NCBI RefSeq assembly: GCF_023065955.2
Contig: NC_079873.1
Location: forward strand, 95,022,128-95,086,127
Source of the DNA: Ursus arctos
Taxonomy: Eukaryota; Chordata; Mammalia; Carnivora; Ursidae
DNA length: 64,000 nucleotides
Direction of reading: 5' to 3'
The notes beneath the pieces are model-generated. The model saw nothing but the letters and a program-made list of their open reading frames with translations. It made no database searches and was not told the DNA's origin. Made by a program: the position numbers and the translations under genes. Of the stretch, positions 41,961 through 51,989 are shown in pieces (position 1 is the first letter of the stretch; every line of letters starts with the position of its first letter).

Positions 41961-42855
41961 AGGGTAGATTTGTGAGTGTGCTAGTTATTCCAAGTGACTA
42001 ACTATAGCAGTTTATCCAACCTTTTCTCTTTTTTTGCAGTTCAGAAGTCTTGAAAAAGCCTACCGTACTGCATGACTTGTATGGAATTCACTTTGGAAAA
42101 TATCTCCCTTCCTGAATTTAGTTTATTTTGCCCTGGGGAGAGTACAGTTTGTTTATAGGAATTGCTACTTCTTGCCTAGAAATACTCTCTTGGTAAAATG
42201 AAACATTAGCATATAGGAGAATTTCCAAGCCTCACTGCCCAGCTCCTCCAAGCTCCTTCAAGAAGATGTTCAGTGGAACAAAGGCAAATGAGAAATGTGC
42301 TTGACTAAGAATTGCCACAAGATGCAAGACACTCCAGAGCCTGAAAAGTCTTTCCCTCATTAGAGTAAAGCAATGGACCGAAGTCATAGTCCCCCATGGG
42401 TTCTCCATCTAATTGAGCTTATTCTGGCTAGGAGAAAGTGGCCTACTTATGATGGTGGTTGATAGAACCGAAGCAAGAGAGAGAATGTAGGACAATTTCT
42501 CTCCATAACAAATCCCTCTGAAAGTGGGCAGCTAACAGCAGGTGAAGCCATCAAAAAACAGGCTTTGGCTTTCAAAGTTAGCCCTTCATCTCCTGGCCCT
42601 GTACCTTCTCTTTCCCTTACCTTAGGTTTCCCTTGATATTTTCACTAGGAGCAGAACAAGTTATGACTCTCTCTGTAGGATCCCAATTACCGTTGCCTTG
42701 AGCTTGAATATAGGTAGGACGAGTTTGGGAGAGTGAAGTTCAAGGGTCTTGGAGCTTTGAAAAAATTTTTTAATAGAGTTGAAGGTCTAATATTAATCCC
42801 AGTAATTTTAAATTTGTAATAACTTAGAGGGCTGACTTGAAAGTTACCTTTGTTC
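41961..42855. other. Repeat-poor stretch
   Basis: No transposon recognised other than the candidate exon and palindrome noted here. Confidence 0.4.
42040..42115 (+). other. Candidate cryptic terminal exon
   Basis: A strong splice acceptor precedes 42040: branch-like GACTAAC near 41997-42003, then 'CTTTTCTCTTTTTTTGCAG' ending at 42039. The frame starting at 42041 is open for 24 codons (SEVLKKPTV...GIHFGKYLPS) to a TGA at 42113-42115. No AATAAA lies shortly downstream and the peptide is unknown to me. May be an alternative last exon, a lncRNA exon or chance. Confidence 0.2.
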
Positions 42856-42859
42856 AGCA

Positions 42860-43330
42860 ATGTATTCAAAAAGAACTTTATTATGGAAACTGTCAAACAT
42901 ATACAAAAATAGTGAGAATAGTATAATGAACCTCTACTTACACTTCACCCAACTTGAACATTTATTACCATTTTGCCAATATTAGCAAAGCTTTTCTTTA
43001 TGCAAAATTTCATCTTGGTTTTCTTTCTTTCTTTTTAAAATGTTATTTTTAAGTAATCTCTACACCCAACGTGGGGATCAACTCACAACCCCGAGATTGA
43101 GAGTTTCAAGTTCCACTAACTGAGCCAGCCAGGCGCCCCTCATCTTGGTTTTCTATAGGCCTGTTTACTGCCCTTAAGACTTTAAACTATTTTAAAAAAT
43201 TGTAAATACTTTAGAAGCTCCCCTTTACATAGCGGTAATCGATCTGTCAATTACAAATAATTCCTCGTTGTTCATTAAATAGGTCTCTCAGGGTCATTTT
43301 GTCTCAGAATGAGACATTTTGAGTCCAGCT
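42860..43330 (-). mobile_element. Old L1 3'-UTR region, antisense, split by SINE
   Basis: 'ACTTTATTATGGAAACTGTC', 'GAGAATAGTATAATGAACCT' and 'ATTACCATTTTGCCAATATT', then after the SINE 'TCAATTACAAATAATTCCTC'. Typical inverted ancient L1 3' region. Confidence 0.75.
43025..43139 (-). mobile_element. Short-form SINEC inside L1, antisense
   Basis: 'AAGTAATCTCTACACCCAAC' and 'GAGCCAGCCAGGCGCCCC'. Exact duplication TCATCTTGGTTTTCT at 43010-43024 and 43140-43154. Confidence 0.95.
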
Positions 43331-43689
43331 TGAGTTGTTTTTCTTTGAGAGTGATAACCCTGTGTTTTCAGGAATTATCCTGTGATTTGGATTTTTCCCT
43401 GGTTCACACTGACTTTATCCTTTACCATCTTCCCTAGGTAATATCAATTACCAAAGAGGGCTGATAAATTGAAGAAAGCTGGTGTTTGCAGCCCTGAGTT
43501 TTGTGTAACAGCTGAGCTCTTCCTGTGGAGACACAATCACTTAAGGCCAGTATTTCAGGCTGGATCGCAGGAAGCCATTGGCTTGTTTGTCCAGGCAGAA
43601 ACAGAGGAGTGTGAATGGGGCCTAAATGAGATAGTGATTGTCCATTAGCCCTCCAGGGAAGGATTGAGTCATACTGTCCAAAGGGCATT

Positions 43690-44060
43690 AAATCAATCTG
43701 GATTGCTGGAGTGGATGATTCACTTCCAAGCTGCTTGGATTAACAACATTATTATTTCTCTGCCATCGACCAGGCTTACTATGCCTGTGTGAAGCAAGAC
43801 TAATATGCTTGAAAGCACTTAAAAGTGCTTGAAGCTTTCCAAGCTTCTAAAAATTTATACACAACCTGGTGTAAGTGCTTGGTATATCTGAGGCCTATCT
43901 CTAGGTGCTTCAGAGCCATTAGCTTCTTGACTGTGGAGGAGAAAACGCGACCTCCCATTTTTTGCTTTATTAGCATAGTAGCATAAATAAACTAGGAAAA
44001 CAAAGCATTTTGTCAACGGTTTTGACTTTTCCAGAATTCCACTCATTCTAGCTATCCATA
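43690..44060. promoter_or_regulatory. Candidate conserved regulatory block
   Basis: Repeat-free block with GGATTA and ATTATTATT homeodomain-like cores and an inverted repeat at 43807-43834, where GCTTGAAAGCACTT faces AAGTGCTTGAAGC. It contains CACTTAA, the NKX2-type TTAAGTG site in reverse. AAGTGCTT recurs at 43823 and 43874. Regulatory role is inferred from composition only. Confidence 0.3.
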
Positions 44061-44064
44061 GGCT

Positions 44065-45530
44065 ACTCTGTCATGTTTCTAATAGAGTCGACTTTCTTAA
44101 GCCTGCATAAAGGATGAGAGATCTGTGGTGTTCCTCCATTTCTCTTGAAGCAAGAACTTTGGGTTAATCATACTACTTGACTGTGAAACCCATCTACAAA
44201 TCTCAGGGGGAAAATCTGCTTCCCACGGGCCTTGGGTATGATGGGATATGTAATTAGAGTCTCTGGGGTCTGAGTTAGTGTGGCTGCAAATCAGTTAAGC
44301 TCAGCACTTTCAAAACCATTTTCTCTCATGGAGGTGAAAAAGAATCCTACGTGCAATGTGAGTTTGAAGGAAAAAAAGCATCTGTGTAAATTGGGTCTTG
44401 GAGAGGCTTCTAAGACCTTTATTTTGTGGAGATAAATTATTCTCTCATTGTTCCCTACCTTCTCATCTTTGTCCTTGTTTGATAGTGGCTGACTCTGAAA
44501 GTAGGACGGGGGTATCAATAAGAGACATGTAATTGCCTTCTGTTTGAATGTGCAAGTCTTGAGATAAGAGCAATATTCAACTGGAATGCTTGCAAGGGTT
44601 GCTTTTTGTATTTGGATTTTTTTTTCCTTTGAAAGAGTTTGGTTAGTAATGACTGTTGGTTTCAAAGCCATGCTTCACAGAATCTGTCTGTTCACATTTC
44701 TTGATGCGCTCCAGCATTTCGATGTGGCAATTGTTCCCTGACTTCAAATATTTTTAGGCATCCAGGCCCCGACACTTCTTATTTCAGGGACTGGAAAGGG
44801 AGAGGGAAGAAATACTGGGATGTGATGGTACTGTGCTCTAAGTTTTTAGGTCTAAGATTCTCTTCTAGCTTTTTCTCTCCATTTTCTGCTAACCTCCAAA
44901 GGGCAGGCAGGGCCAATGGAAGGAGGATCAGGCCATGCCTCGTCCCTGTACTTCTTTGTTTGTTGTCTGTTGCCCACAGGGCGCCTTCTACTTCTCCCCC
45001 AGTGCTGTCCAGGATATCGACATTTCCGCATCCATCCTATTGTGTGACACAGCCCCTCTGAAGTGAGAGACTAGGAGTTGTACTTGCTCATTTATATTCT
45101 GGAAGGACTTCAGTACATCAGTGTACATTGGCTGGGGTGATCTATTGGTGGTTGTGGAGGAATACCCTAAAGGAAGGGATGCTTCTATTAACTTCAGGAC
45201 CTCTCTCATTCCTTACATGTCAGGCTTTGGTATAAGTAAATTGACTTGCTCCCAAAGGAAACAATCCAACGCTATTGTTTTATTTTTCCTCCAAGCTAGA
45301 GGTATGGATAGTTGTTTATGTTGGGGGTGGGGGCCGAAAGAAGAATGTAATGAAATCTGGAAGGACCTTTAAGGAAATCAAACCCATTTATTTTCGAGGG
45401 TTGTATTAGTGGGAAGATTTCCACATGGGTGGACCAGCTGGATCTAAGAGCCCTCAATTTTCTTTCTCTTAGATCTCTTACTCTCTTAGGTGACTTGCTA
45501 CTCCTACATCTGCTTGAATCTTATGTTTTC
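44065..45530. other. Repeat-poor stretch
   Basis: About 1.5 kb without a transposon I can name. Frames such as the 126-codon minus frame at 44291-44671 show no recognised domain. No coding exon supported. Confidence 0.4.
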
Positions 45531-45534
45531 AAAA

Positions 45535-45690
45535 GTGGTTGAGAAGCCTGGTTTGAAATTCTAATTCTCTTATGAACTACCTATTGGGCCTTGGGCAATT
45601 TCCTTTTCCTCAGTCTGCTCATCTGTAAAATGAAAGGGTTGGCATAGATTATAGGTCTCTAAGATTCCTTCAAGTTTTCTGGTTCTAAAT
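45535..45690 (+). mobile_element. MIR element
   Basis: 'GAGAAGCCTGGTTTGAAATT', 'TGGGCCTTGGGCAATTTCCT' and 'CTCATCTGTAAAATGAAAGG' in MIR order. Confidence 0.88.
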
Positions 45691-45713
45691 TCGTGAATCA
45701 TCTTCTTCTTCTT

Positions 45714-45828
45714 CTTTTTTCTTCTAAGTTTATGTTTTTATTTTTTTAATAATCCTAATGTGGGGCTCAAACTCATGACCCCGAGATCAAGAGTTGCATG
45801 CTCTTCTGACTGAGCCAGCCAGGTGCCT
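45714..45828 (-). mobile_element. Short-form SINEC, antisense
   Basis: 'AATCCTAATGTGGGGCTCAA', 'GATCAAGAGTTGCATGCTCT' and 'GAGCCAGCCAGGTGCC'. Confidence 0.88.
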
Positions 45829-45927
45829 GAGAGTCTTCTGATCATGTCTGGTGGAGGGCATCATTGAGTCCCACAGAGAATGGTCCAACAGGTATTCTAT
45901 ATCATTAACATAACCATGAGTACTTTT

Positions 45928-46125
45928 TTAAAAAAGATGTTATTTATTTATTTATTTGAGATAGAGAGAAAGAGCAATAGAGAGAGCACGAGCAAGGGGC
46001 CAAGGGAGAGGGAGAAGCAGACTCTCTGCTGAGCAGGAGCCTGACTCAGGGCTTGATCCCAGGACCCTGAGATCATGACCTGAGCTGAAGGCAGACACTT
46101 GTCGACTAAGCCACCCAGGCACTTC
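45928..46125 (-). mobile_element. SINEC, antisense
   Basis: 'GAGATAGAGAGAAAGAGCAA' and 'AAGCCACCCAGGCACTTC'. Duplication ACCATGAGTACTTTT (45913-45927) versus ACCATGAGAACTTTT (46126-46140). Confidence 0.95.
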
Positions 46126-46144
46126 ACCATGAGAACTTTTGAGT

Positions 46145-46590
46145 TTTTTTCTGTTTCTGGGCTGTAAGATACAATAAGCAGAACTAATTATTTCAGGCCC
46201 CTAACTGTAAACTTAGTTTCTTAAATGAAGAACAAATAACCAAGTTTTGGAGGAAAAGGGAAAAAGCATTTGGGGCCTAATGGTGTGAAACAGATTTCTT
46301 GAGGAATGGCATTTCAAGGGGAATGTCTAAGCCCAGCACCACTGGGATGAGCAGGAGATGAGAAATCACTGTGCTTTCCTTCTGGGACTGAGTAGCTTCA
46401 GCCCCAGGAAGTCCTAGAATGAGGGAGTCTTCATTCTGGGCACATTGGGGCATGTCCATGTGAGACCACTTGCTCTGTTATAGTTGTGGAGTTGGGTTAG
46501 GAGAGATGGGCTTGGAAACACTGAATTAGTGGGGCCTTTCTTTGGGGCTCCCACAGCATGTATTCTGTTCAACACCTTTCCCACTGCCTC
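46145..46590. other. Stretch with no recognised feature
   Basis: No repeat or gene recognised. Confidence 0.4.
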
Positions 46591-46594
46591 GGGG

Positions 46595-46940
46595 TTACTG
46601 GGTAGATATGTCTCCCTTGTGTTCCCCATGAATTCCTAGAGTTCCTAGAACAAGAGCAAATACCTCCGGCATCTCTGCAACTCTAACATCTAACACAGGA
46701 CCAGGTACACAGTGGGTATTCAGTGAATCTCTTCTGAAAAATCTACTCTGATTGCCCAAACTGGAGTCACACAGCTCCCATAGCACCTTCTTTTCATCTA
46801 TCAGAATACTGATTACCCTGTATTCTAGGTGCCAACTGATTTGTATCCACTCCTTGCAGGTAGGATCTTACATGTCTTCTCTACCACAGTGCTACGCACA
46901 GAGGAGGTACTAAATTAAATATTTCTTTGATGGATGTATA
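46595..46940 (+). mobile_element. L2 fragments, probably two in tandem
   Basis: 'CTAACACAGGACCAGGTACA' with 'GGGTATTCAGTGAATCTCTT' is one L2 end. 'CTCCCATAGCACCTTCTTTT', 'CTTGCAGGTAGGATCTTACA' and 'AGAGGAGGTACTAAATTAAA' form a second, longer one. Confidence 0.7.
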
Positions 46941-47059
46941 GATGATTTTATTGTTGTAAAGACCCAAATATTATGTGGTAATGCCTCCTTCCTGTTCCTT
47001 GGGGCTTCCAGAAAGGTACATCTCCCAGCATTTTGCTAAATATTTTATCTTTGTCATTC

Positions 47060-47165
47060 GTTTAATCCCTGTTATTTGAGAACCTACTATATGTCTATAC
47101 TGTACCAGGAGCAGTCCCTATACAGAGATGAATCAGACAGATCCAGTCTTGTCAAGAAAGTTTTG
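47060..47165. mobile_element. Ancient LINE-like fragment, unassigned
   Basis: 'GAGAACCTACTATATGTCTA' and 'ACTGTACCAGGAGCAGTCCC' match the start of the old repeat family seen at 18.1 kb. Confidence 0.5.
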
Positions 47166-47199
47166 TAGGTGAGGAACCTTCAGAATTAAAACAACGTTG

Positions 47200-47322
47200 G
47201 GGCAGCTGGGTGGCTCAGTCAGTTGAGCATCTCACTCTTAGTTTTGGTTCAGGTCTTGATTTCAGGGTCGTGGGTTCAGGCCCCATGTTGGAGCCTATTT
47301 AGGAAACAAACAAACAAACAAA
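47200..47322 (+). mobile_element. SINEC, internally shortened, sense
   Basis: 'GGGGCAGCTGGGTGGCTCAG' head and 'GGCCCCATGTTGGAGCC', then a CAAA-type tail without the usual CT-rich middle. Confidence 0.88.
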
Positions 47323-47329
47323 CCAAAGA

Positions 47330-48380
47330 ACGACAATGTCACTATAAAACAGGGGGAAATCTTAACACACATATGGGAGCTTTAATCTTAAATCAGGTGG
47401 TCTAGGGCCCCACACACAAGATTTCCCTCTTCTCCATTCTTTCCTCCCTGTATCCCATTCTTGGCTGCTTTTGTATATCTGCCTATCTCCTGTGTGTTTT
47501 CAGGCTTCAGGTTGGAAGCTGTAGTATTGCAACCTCTCACTACTTTAGCTGTCATTGAGGACTGTTCATTTATGACACTACCAAACTGAATTCATGCTTA
47601 ATGTTGGTAGTGGAGACTTGCTAGTAATGTCTTACTCTTTCATTTCATGACTTGATTAGGCACCAGAGCTGATTAGATAAGTTTCTTTTTTTTTTTTCTT
47701 ACAAGAATGATGTTTATTTCAGTCCTAGAGTCTTTTGGGAATTTTTTTTCAATGGTTATTGCATAGCATTTGCTTTGGTAGATACACCAGTTATACTTTG
47801 TTGTTGTTGTTTTCCATCTTGTGAGACTAACTAATAATTATCCTATATCCTAATGTGCAAAATCAATGGGCAAAAATCAATCATATGAATACAACTCTCT
47901 ATAGGGGATACTGTTAAGTACTGTCTACATGTGGCCAGAAGGAAACATGTTTTCTGAACACGTAATGTCTATAAAATGTACCTCTAGGGAGACCACTAGA
48001 AAGCTAAACTCTTCCTTCTATACCTGTCTTCCTTCGGCTGGTGCAACAGAGCTGCTGGGGGACAGATTTGTTTCCTACTCCCATTGTCTTTTCAGGTGTT
48101 CCCTTAGCTCTCAGGTGGAAGGAACTAGACCCCAACCTGATTGATTATAAAGGATTATTGATCCAGAGGTCAAGAATCATTCCCTGAGTGCCATTTGAAA
48201 GAATGATAAATCTCTGAAGAGCATGGTATCATCTGCAGTTTTTCCTTTCCCTTTTCCTCACAGCTTTGTCTAGCGATAAGGAAACTGGGATTGCATTCTG
48301 GTTTGTGCCGAAGGTAGACACCTAGTTGGGTTCTGAAGTATCAGCAGGCTAGGGCCAGTACCTATATGTGACATTATCAG
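47330..48380. other. Stretch with no recognised feature
   Basis: No transposon recognised, apart from T-rich runs near 47688 and a GTT repeat near 47800. No gene signal. Confidence 0.4.
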
Positions 48381-48403
48381 AATCAGAACTGAACAAATAT
48401 TTT

Positions 48404-48603
48404 AACAATTTTTTTTAAAGATTTTTATATTTATTCGACGGAGATAGAGACAGCCAGCGAGAGAGGGAACACAAGCAGGGGGAGTGGGAGAGGAAGAAGC
48501 AGGCTCATAGCAGAAGAGCCCGATGTGGGGCTCGATCCCATAACGCCGGGATCACGCCCTGAGCCGAAGGCAGACGCCTAACCGCTGTGCCACCCAGGCA
48601 CCC
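48404..48603 (-). mobile_element. SINEC, young subtype, antisense
   Basis: 'GGAGATAGAGACAGCCAGCG', 'CTCATAGCAGAAGAGCCCGA' and 'GTGCCACCCAGGCACCC'. Near-exact duplication CAGAACTGAACAAATATTT at 48384-48402 and 48604-48622. A duplication this long and intact suggests recent insertion. Confidence 0.97.
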
Positions 48604-48609
48604 CAGAAC

Positions 48610-48700
48610 TGAACAAATATTTACCAAACAATCAGCATGTGCCAAGTACTTGCTGGGAGCTGGGGACTTAGAGATGAATAAGGTGGTCAAAACCAGCAAT
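48610..48700. mobile_element. Ancient LINE-like fragment, unassigned
   Basis: 'GTGCCAAGTACTTGCTGGGA' and 'AGAGATGAATAAGGTGGTCA' match the start of the old repeat family; its later part seems to continue at about 49565 beyond an L1 insertion. Confidence 0.5.
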
Positions 48701-49560
48701 GAGATACCCTTTTTTCTCTGGTAATATTGGGAATATTTAAAAGTCTCACAACAGCAAGTGTTAGTGAGGATGCAGGAAAGTGACAACTCTTGAATAATGC
48801 TGATGGTGGGCATAAAAATTTGGATAGCTACATTGGAGAACAATTTGTCATTGTCCATGAAACTGAAATTCACATATTCTACAATCCAGCAGTTCTACTT
48901 CTAGGTCTCTTTATTAAAATAACATTTACACATATACACCAAGAGATATTTAATAAAGCAAAGTTTTGTAACTTTTTTTTTTATAATAGCAAAATCTTGG
49001 AAACAACCTAAATGCCCATCAATGGAACTGGTTAAATAAAATGAGGTACATCCATATAATGGATTATTATACTACAGTTAAACAGAATTAGCCAGATACA
49101 TGTATCAACATGGATATATTTCAAAAATATTTTTGAGTGAAAGCAGTAAGTGGCAGAATGATACACATAGCCATGTGACATTTGGAAAATGATGTGCAAG
49201 CCAATACTATATATTTTCTATGAATACAGATAATTCGGTAAATATATTAAAAAGACCAGAAGGATACATATCAAACCTATATTGCTGTTTGGTTATCTTT
49301 GGAAAGGCAGGGCAGAAATATAGCATGGGGGTGGAGGTCAAGGGGTCATTTGGCTTTACGTATAATATTCTATTCTGAAACAATGAACAGTGTTTTCATA
49401 AATTATTTTTAAAGAAAATAAATAGAAAAAGACTAGAAGCAAAGGTGCTAAAATGTCAATAATGGTTACTTGTGGATGTTAGAAACACGGGTGATTGTTG
49501 TATTATTCTTTGTACTTTCTTGTATGTTTTTAAATTAACAACAACAGTTGAAGAAACAAC
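48701..49560 (+). mobile_element. L1 3'-UTR region, sense
   Basis: 'AAGTGTTAGTGAGGATGCAG', 'CTACAATCCAGCAGTTCTAC', 'AACCTAAATGCCCATCAATG' and 'ACATCCATATAATGGATTAT' are in L1 3' region order. A diverged copy inserted in an older repeat. Confidence 0.85.
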
Positions 49561-49564
49561 CATA

Positions 49565-49985
49565 AAATCCCATTGTCCATAACTTCAAAGAGCTTGCTTT
49601 CAAATGAGGGAAAAGAGATGGGAAAACAAAGGTATAAATAGGTAAAGAGTTCAGGGTGCTGAGAGAGCAAGGAGGAGAGGGTCCTAACTTAGACTTAGGG
49701 GTCCAGTAAAAACTTCCCCAGAGAAGATGTCAATGATTTAGGCCTTGAAGATCAAGTATGAGCTTTCTATCTCACTGCATTCTGTGGTATTCCAGGCCAA
49801 GGAAAGAGCATAAGCAATGGAGCAGAGATAAAAAATGGCGTTGGTATATTGGTGGATGAGGAAACTCCAATTGATTTCATTTGTCTTGAGTACAAATTGT
49901 CAGGTGTCATGGGAGGAGTGACAGGAGATGAGGTAATGTAAGTATTCATGAAGATTGGAAGGGCTTCAATAAGGAGCTTGGACTT
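49565..49985. mobile_element. Ancient LINE-like fragment, continued
   Basis: 'AGAGAAGATGTCAATGATTT', 'GTATTCCAGGCCAAGGAAAG' and 'GCATAAGCAATGGAGCAGAG' belong to the later part of the repeat begun at 48610. Confidence 0.5.
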
Positions 49986-49989
49986 TTTC

Positions 49990-50165
49990 TTATTATGATT
50001 ACTAAAATTTGTTGAATGGCTTATCATGTGCTAGGCATTGTGTGAGGCTTTGTACATATACATCTTTTAATTTTCTCTACAGCCTATAAGAGGTAGGTAC
50101 TATTAGCATCTCTATTTAGAGAAAGGAAACAGAGGCTCATTGAGAGGATCAGGTCTGTATCTGGG
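49990..50165 (-). mobile_element. MIR element, antisense
   Basis: 'ATCATGTGCTAGGCATTGTG', 'AGAGGTAGGTACTATTAGC' and 'GAAAGGAAACAGAGGCTCAT' are inverted MIR landmarks. Confidence 0.85.
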
Positions 50166-50228
50166 CAGTGAAATGCCTTTTTGATTGATTGATTAAGATC
50201 TAGTTTTGGAGAAGAGTTTGCACTAAGC

Positions 50229-50436
50229 TAGTGATACCCAAATGTTGGAGAGTGTCAAAATCACCTGGGAAAGCTTAATGACATGTAGGTTCCTCGGCTC
50301 CAAACTGTAGGTTTGATTTAGCAGATCTGGGGTGGAAAGTAGGACTCAGTAGGTTTAATATTCATCTCTAGACGATTCTGATATAGGTGGTCCTGGGATC
50401 ACACTTTGAACAATCCTCACACCACTGACTTTCTTC
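50229..50436. mobile_element. MER5-like hAT MITE
   Basis: 'GTCAAAATCACCTGGGAAAG', 'TTTAGCAGATCTGGGGTGGA' and 'GACGATTCTGATATAGGTGG' follow MER5 order. Termini are decayed. Confidence 0.65.
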
Positions 50437-50439
50437 CTT

Positions 50440-50715
50440 GAGAGTGTTGGACCACTGGTATCCATTTTAAGCATAGCTGCCCAGGGCAGGGCAGTGCTCT
50501 AACTACTTATTACAAGAATTAGCCCTATTACCTTGGGACTCTGTTTTCACTTAGATAACCAGTCACTGACATAAATAACAAAAGCCCTTCTTCAAAAACT
50601 GTAAAGTGAATTAGGAGCCTTTAGTTTCTCACCTGAGGTCTTCCAGCTCTTGGAACTTATCAGACCCAAGGCTGAGCACCTGGTGCACAGCTGATTAGGC
50701 TCAGTGTGACCATAA
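50440..50715. other. Stretch with no recognised feature
   Basis: No repeat or gene recognised. Confidence 0.4.
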
Positions 50716-50730
50716 GTAAGAGTGATAAAT

Positions 50731-50882
50731 CGGGTGGGGGGATGGGGTAACTGGGTGATAGGTATTAAGGAAGACACCTGTTGTGATGAGCACTGGGTAT
50801 TATATGCAACTAATGAATTGTTGAACACTACATCAAAAACTAATGATGTACTATATGTTGGTTAACTGAACATAATAAAAAA
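50731..50882 (+). mobile_element. Young carnivore L1, only 3' end
   Basis: 'TTGTGATGAGCACTGGGTAT', 'GAACACTACATCAAAAACTA' and 'TGAACATAATAAAAAAAG' are the terminal 3' UTR of carnivore-specific L1. Exact 12-bp duplication AGAGTGATAAAT at 50719-50730 and 50883-50894 defines a 152-bp, severely 5'-truncated insertion. Confidence 0.93.
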
Positions 50883-50899
50883 AGAGTGATAAATTGTAC

Positions 50900-51960
50900 A
50901 TAAGTCATTAATTTTGTATTTTACAAGGAAATACATCATGCATATAGATTACTTGGAAACCAACTGGATCTGTGGACAAGAGATTTTACAAATGGAATGC
51001 AGAGGACACAGTCTAACTTTACTATTCACACATCACAAAAAGCAGAGGCTCGAACGCCATCCTATAGTCTTGATTCAGAGAGATCCCATATTCATATTCC
51101 TGCCACGGTATAAACTCTCCTTTACCCACTTCTATTCTCTGGGCACCTAGAGTTTCTTCTGTTTATACCAGTCTCCTGTGTCACTAGGAGCTATAGGTGG
51201 AGGCAGAGAATTCATATTCAAAGCTCTTCATTTCTTTCTCCCTTAAATTTAGATGGCTGGTTAGGAGATTAATGAAGCCCTTTGAAGTTGGAAATGAAAG
51301 TCCTGCTGAATCACAGCAGCCTGGTCTTTTGGTTCCCATAATGGTCCTGTATTCTTGCCTCTTTCTTTTGAAGTGATAACAATTTGAGGAATTGGAAGAG
51401 GCTCTCCTATTTTACAGTGATATACCTCAATCCCTTTGCTCTTTTAGGGCCATACTCAAGATTATGTTAATAAAGTATGGTTTTGATGAAAGGAAATAGT
51501 CATATCTTAGCTCAAATTCTTTGGTCTAGAATGTGGATAAAGGCTAAAACATAACACTGATGCATTGTTATTTATGTGTTCCTTTACCTTTATACTCAGC
51601 ATCAAAAATTCTGATTAAATAGTGTTTCCCCCCCAATCCTTTTAATAGTTCTTTTGTCAAAATAATATCTTCCTCCTGCTACCATAATTATATCTCTTCA
51701 CACTTTCCAGTCTTTTGTAAGTTCTATGTCCTTTTCAGACCAAGTTGTATTCAGAAGCCGTACTGATATAATGTCAATGTGACTTGAAGTGAAAGATATA
51801 GTTAAAGAATTTCATGTTGTTTCGTGTTTTTTCCCTCCCCTGTGGAGTGAACTTCTTTCCTTTTCCTTTCTTTCTTTCTATAACAGATTTGCTTTGTTGT
51901 AGACGTACTCTGTGTACATTAGGGAAAAACCATTAGTATGGGCATTAAAAATGATGGAGA
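50900..51960. other. Stretch with no recognised feature
   Basis: Unique-looking. The 78-codon plus frame at 50914-51150 has no domain. No repeat recognised. Confidence 0.4.
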
Positions 51961-51989
51961 CATTCATAGGGTGACTGAATACATAAAAA

